Shown: positions 62,043 to 64,000 of the stretch, one piece after another
How the letters are laid out: each line of letters opens with the position of its first letter
How positions within the stretch are numbered: position 1 is the stretch's first letter
NCBI GenBank assembly: GCA_024072375.1
Contig: CP099617.1
Location: 1,530,001 to 1,594,000, forward strand
Source of the DNA: Sphingomonadaceae bacterium OTU29LAMAA1
GTDB lineage: Bacteria; Pseudomonadota; Alphaproteobacteria; Sphingomonadales; Sphingomonadaceae
Reading direction: 5' to 3'
Length of the DNA stretch: 64,000 bases
Translations under genes and position numbers: made by a program
Notes under the pieces: generated by a model
The model's database searches: none
Told to the model about the DNA's origin: nothing
The model's input: only the letters and a program-made list of their open reading frames with translations

Positions 62043-62500
62043 GCCCCCACCTCCGCCGCGGCGTTCTGGATCGCCTGCTTGATGCGGACGTACGTTGCAC
62101 AGCGGCAAATATTACCGGTCATCGCATGGTCGATGTCCTCGTTGGTGGGCCTTGACTTGACGGCGAGCAGGCCGGCGGCCGACATGATCTGTCCTGATTG
62201 ACAGAAGCCGCACTGAGGTACGTCAATTGCCACCCATGCCTTCTTCAGCGCTGCGGCGGCCGGGCCGGTCAAGCCCTCGATGGTCGTGACGCTCCGTCCA
62301 GCGACTGTAGCGACGGGCGTGACGCAGGACCGCCGGTTCTTGCCGTCAAGGTGCACCGTGCACGCTCCGCACTGAGCCACCCCGCACCCGTATTTGGTAC
62401 CGGTGAGGTGCATCGTGTCCCGCAGGACCCAGAGCAAAGGCGTGTCCGGATCGCCCTCGAAGCGCGCCGATCTGCCGTTCAGGATGAATTCTGTTGCCAC
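62039..62500 (-). CDS. [2Fe-2S] subunit of the molybdoenzyme
   Basis: The 153-residue protein has both iron-sulphur clusters: the plant-type motif [17 protein letters not shown] and the second GFCQSGQIM with [15 protein letters not shown]. It accepts electrons from the molybdenum centre. I choose GTG at 62500 (VATEFILNG), with GAGG 5 bases upstream. Export would occur by hitchhiking with the Tat-leader subunit. A near match to TAC-N4-GTA (CATACTTCGGCA) lies at about 62557-62568, upstream of this gene. Confidence 0.9.
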   Translation of the reverse strand: MATEFILNGRSARFEGDPDTPLLWVLRDTMHLTGTKYGCGVAQCGACTVHLDGKNRRSCVTPVATVAGRSVTTIEGLTGPAAAALKKAWVAIDVPQCGFCQSGQIMSAAGLLAVKSRPTNEDIDHAMTGNICRCATYVRIKQAIQNAAAEVGA

Positions 62501-62922
62501 GGCCGCCTCTGCATCTGTGACGCTTACCGTGCTGTAGGAACGACGGGACGGGTACCCATACTTCGGCATGTACGGGACAACCCACCAGCGACGACCTGAC
62601 GTCACTGCTGCGCAGGTTGGCGGAAGTCGCTACTCCCATTGATGGTAGGATCGCGCCTTCAGAGCGACTTGCGCCTGCCGGACGTTCAGCGACACGCAGC
62701 CTGCGGCGCAGAGTATGCGCGCCGCTGCTGCCGCTTGTGTAGGATCGAGCAGCAACGCTCATCAGCAAGCAGTACCGCTGCTAGTTGGAACACTTGACCG
62801 GAGAATGTGCGACTTTGGCAAGCATGGACCCGATTGGCAGCGAGCACGGGAAGGCGCCGCCAAGACGTGGGGGAGCAGGTCAGATCGACCGTGGCGACGA
62901 TTAGTCGGACGACTTGACCATG
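62501..62922. other. Gap between the iron-sulphur subunit and the insertion sequence
   Basis: About 420 bases with no gene-like frame. It contains the promoter side of the molybdoenzyme operon and ends at the left end of the IS. Some GC-rich inverted segments are present, but I cannot assign them. Confidence 0.4.
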
Positions 62923-62985
62923 TGAGCTGCCCCCTTCTGAGTGGTCCATCGACTATGAGAGTCTGGATCAAGGAAGGGACGACGA

Positions 62986-63264
62986 ATGCCTGCCAAGAAG
63001 CACAAGCCCGAGGAGATCATCGGGAAGCTGCGTGAGGTTGAGATCATGCTGGGCCAGGGCGGGACGACCGCGGAGGCATGCCGCCGGATCGCGGTCAGCG
63101 AGCAGACTTACTACCGCTGGCGCAAGGAATATGGTGGCCTGAAGACGGATCAGGCTCGGCGAATGAAGGACCTGGAGAAGGAGAACCTGCGGCTGCGCCG
63201 TGCGATCTCGGACCTGACGCTCGACAAGCTCATTTTGCAGGAGGCCGCGCGGGGAAACTTCTGA
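62986..63264 (+). CDS. IS3-family transposase OrfA
   Basis: The 92-residue protein has a helix-turn-helix ([45 protein letters not shown]) and a leucine-zipper-like C-terminus ([25 protein letters not shown]). It binds the element ends and regulates transposition. AAGGAAGGG lies before the ATG. The last codons carry the GGGAAAC slippage site that links it to OrfB. Confidence 0.93.
   Translation: MPAKKHKPEEIIGKLREVEIMLGQGGTTAEACRRIAVSEQTYYRWRKEYGGLKTDQARRMKDLEKENLRLRRAISDLTLDKLILQEAARGNF
63252..63258 (+). promoter_or_regulatory. -1 ribosomal frameshift site (GGGAAAC)
   Basis: The heptamer has the X-XXY-YYZ form in the OrfA frame (G-GGA-AAC). After a -1 slip the frame becomes GGG AAA CTT, which is the OrfB frame and avoids the OrfA stop at 63262. 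This is the standard way IS3 elements make the OrfAB transposase. Confidence 0.8.
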
Positions 63265-64000
63265 GCCCCGCACGGCGCCGGCGCTGCATCGATCAGGTGA
63301 AGGAGACGCTGGATGTGTCCGAGCGACGGGTGTGCCGCGTGCTTGGCCAGCATCGGTCGACGCAGCGCAAGGTGCCGTGCGGGGCAGGCGACGAACAGAC
63401 CCTGACCGAGGACATCATCGAGTTGGCCAGGCAGTACGGGCGCTACGGCTATCGTCGGGTGACCGCGCTGCTGCATGCCGCGGGGTGGTCGGTGAACCAC
63501 AAGCGTGTCGAGCGCATCTGGCGTCGTGAGGGGCTGAAGGTACCGCAGAAGCAGCCGAAACGCGGCCGGCTATGGCTGAACGATGGCTCTTGCGTCCGGC
63601 TGCGGCCCGAATATCCGGGACATGTCTGGGCATACGACTTCGTCGAAGGGCGGACGCATGATGGCCGTAAGTTCCGCATCCTCACCATCATCGACGAGGC
63701 GAGCCCCGAGTGCTTGGCGCTGATCGTTGCGCGCCAGCTCAAGCATGAGGACGTATTGGCAGCACTTGCCGATCTGTTCATTGCTCGAGGCCCGCCGGCG
63801 CACATCAGATCGGATAATGGCAGCGAGTTTATCGCCATCGCGGTCCAGAAATGGCTCGGGCAGGTCGGCGTGAAGACGCTCTACATTACGCCGGGCTCGC
63901 CATGGGAGAACGGCTACAACGAGAGTTTCAACGGGTCGCTGCGCGACGAGCTGCTCAACGGCGAGATCTTCTACAGCCTCGCCGAGGCAAGAGTGCTGAT
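63252..64000 (+). CDS. IS3-family transposase OrfB (partial, runs off the window)
   Basis: The frame continues in the -1 phase and is open to the end. It encodes the rve integrase fold: [43 protein letters not shown] (first Asp), RSDNGSEF (second Asp) and [16 protein letters not shown] (Glu), giving the DDE triad. It should be made as a fusion with OrfA by frameshifting. The C-terminus is outside the window. Confidence 0.9.

Larger units (their letters stand above)
62923..64000 (+). mobile_element. IS3-family insertion sequence (left part; cut by window end)
   Basis: An OrfA-OrfB pair in the -1 phase, a DDE-type integrase domain and a slippery heptamer define an IS3-family element, most like the IS407 group. 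The left end probably starts near TGAGCTGCCCCC at 62923. The right end and target duplication lie outside the window, so size and completeness are unknown. Confidence 0.85.

Noticed and set aside
1-64000. CRISPR array or rRNA operon
   Set aside because: No regularly spaced direct repeats and no rRNA-like sequence were seen.

Overview
The window is high-GC DNA that reads like a sphingomonad (Alphaproteobacteria, probably Sphingomonas). The basis is the gene content and order: hisG-hisD, nusB-thiL-hppA, and infA (TTG start)-maf-short RNase E/G-yacG-tRNA-Phe, with the encoded proteins looking alphaproteobacterial. No rRNA, CRISPR array or prophage is visible.

Region 1 (1-23076) is core-like chromosome. 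It holds a small translationally coupled cluster (tandem DUF1428, tandem VOC and SRPBCC proteins), a J-domain protein, BolA, a GST, a NUDIX-pirin pair, an epoxide-hydrolase-like enzyme, an RcnB-like periplasmic protein and a DUF2254 membrane protein. These are followed by histidine biosynthesis (hisG, hisD), a fasciclin protein, nusB, thiL, the proton-pumping pyrophosphatase, an S9 peptidase and a beta-class DNA methyltransferase with a nuclease-like tail. The infA-maf-RNase-yacG-tRNA-Phe block closes the region. Some intergenic gaps carry related GC-rich inverted repeats.

Region 2 (about 23.2-62.5 kb) is accessory. It contains five PAS-type sensor histidine kinases plus one kinase core with no sensor, two single-domain FixJ-like receivers and one full FixJ/NarL-type response regulator. 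Interleaved with these are many small redox and detoxification enzymes: alpha/beta hydrolases, short-chain dehydrogenases, an aldo/keto reductase, an azoreductase and a 2-hydroxychromene-2-carboxylate isomerase operon (each of the last two with an HxlR regulator), a cNMP-domain/thioredoxin-reductase-like fusion, and an isoquinoline-1-oxidoreductase-type molybdoenzyme with its cytochrome c.

Two features tie region 2 together. The five PAS kinases share an unusual PAS-like module with a helical insert (seven copies). A short palindrome, TAC-N4-GTA, recurs in intergenic gaps, mostly beside the signalling genes. My working hypothesis is a multi-input phosphorelay converging on shared receivers and one FixJ-type output regulator, controlling a redox/electrophile response. 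This is inference.

Region 3 (about 62.9 kb to the end) is the left part of an IS3-family insertion sequence with a canonical -1 slippery heptamer, cut off by the window edge.
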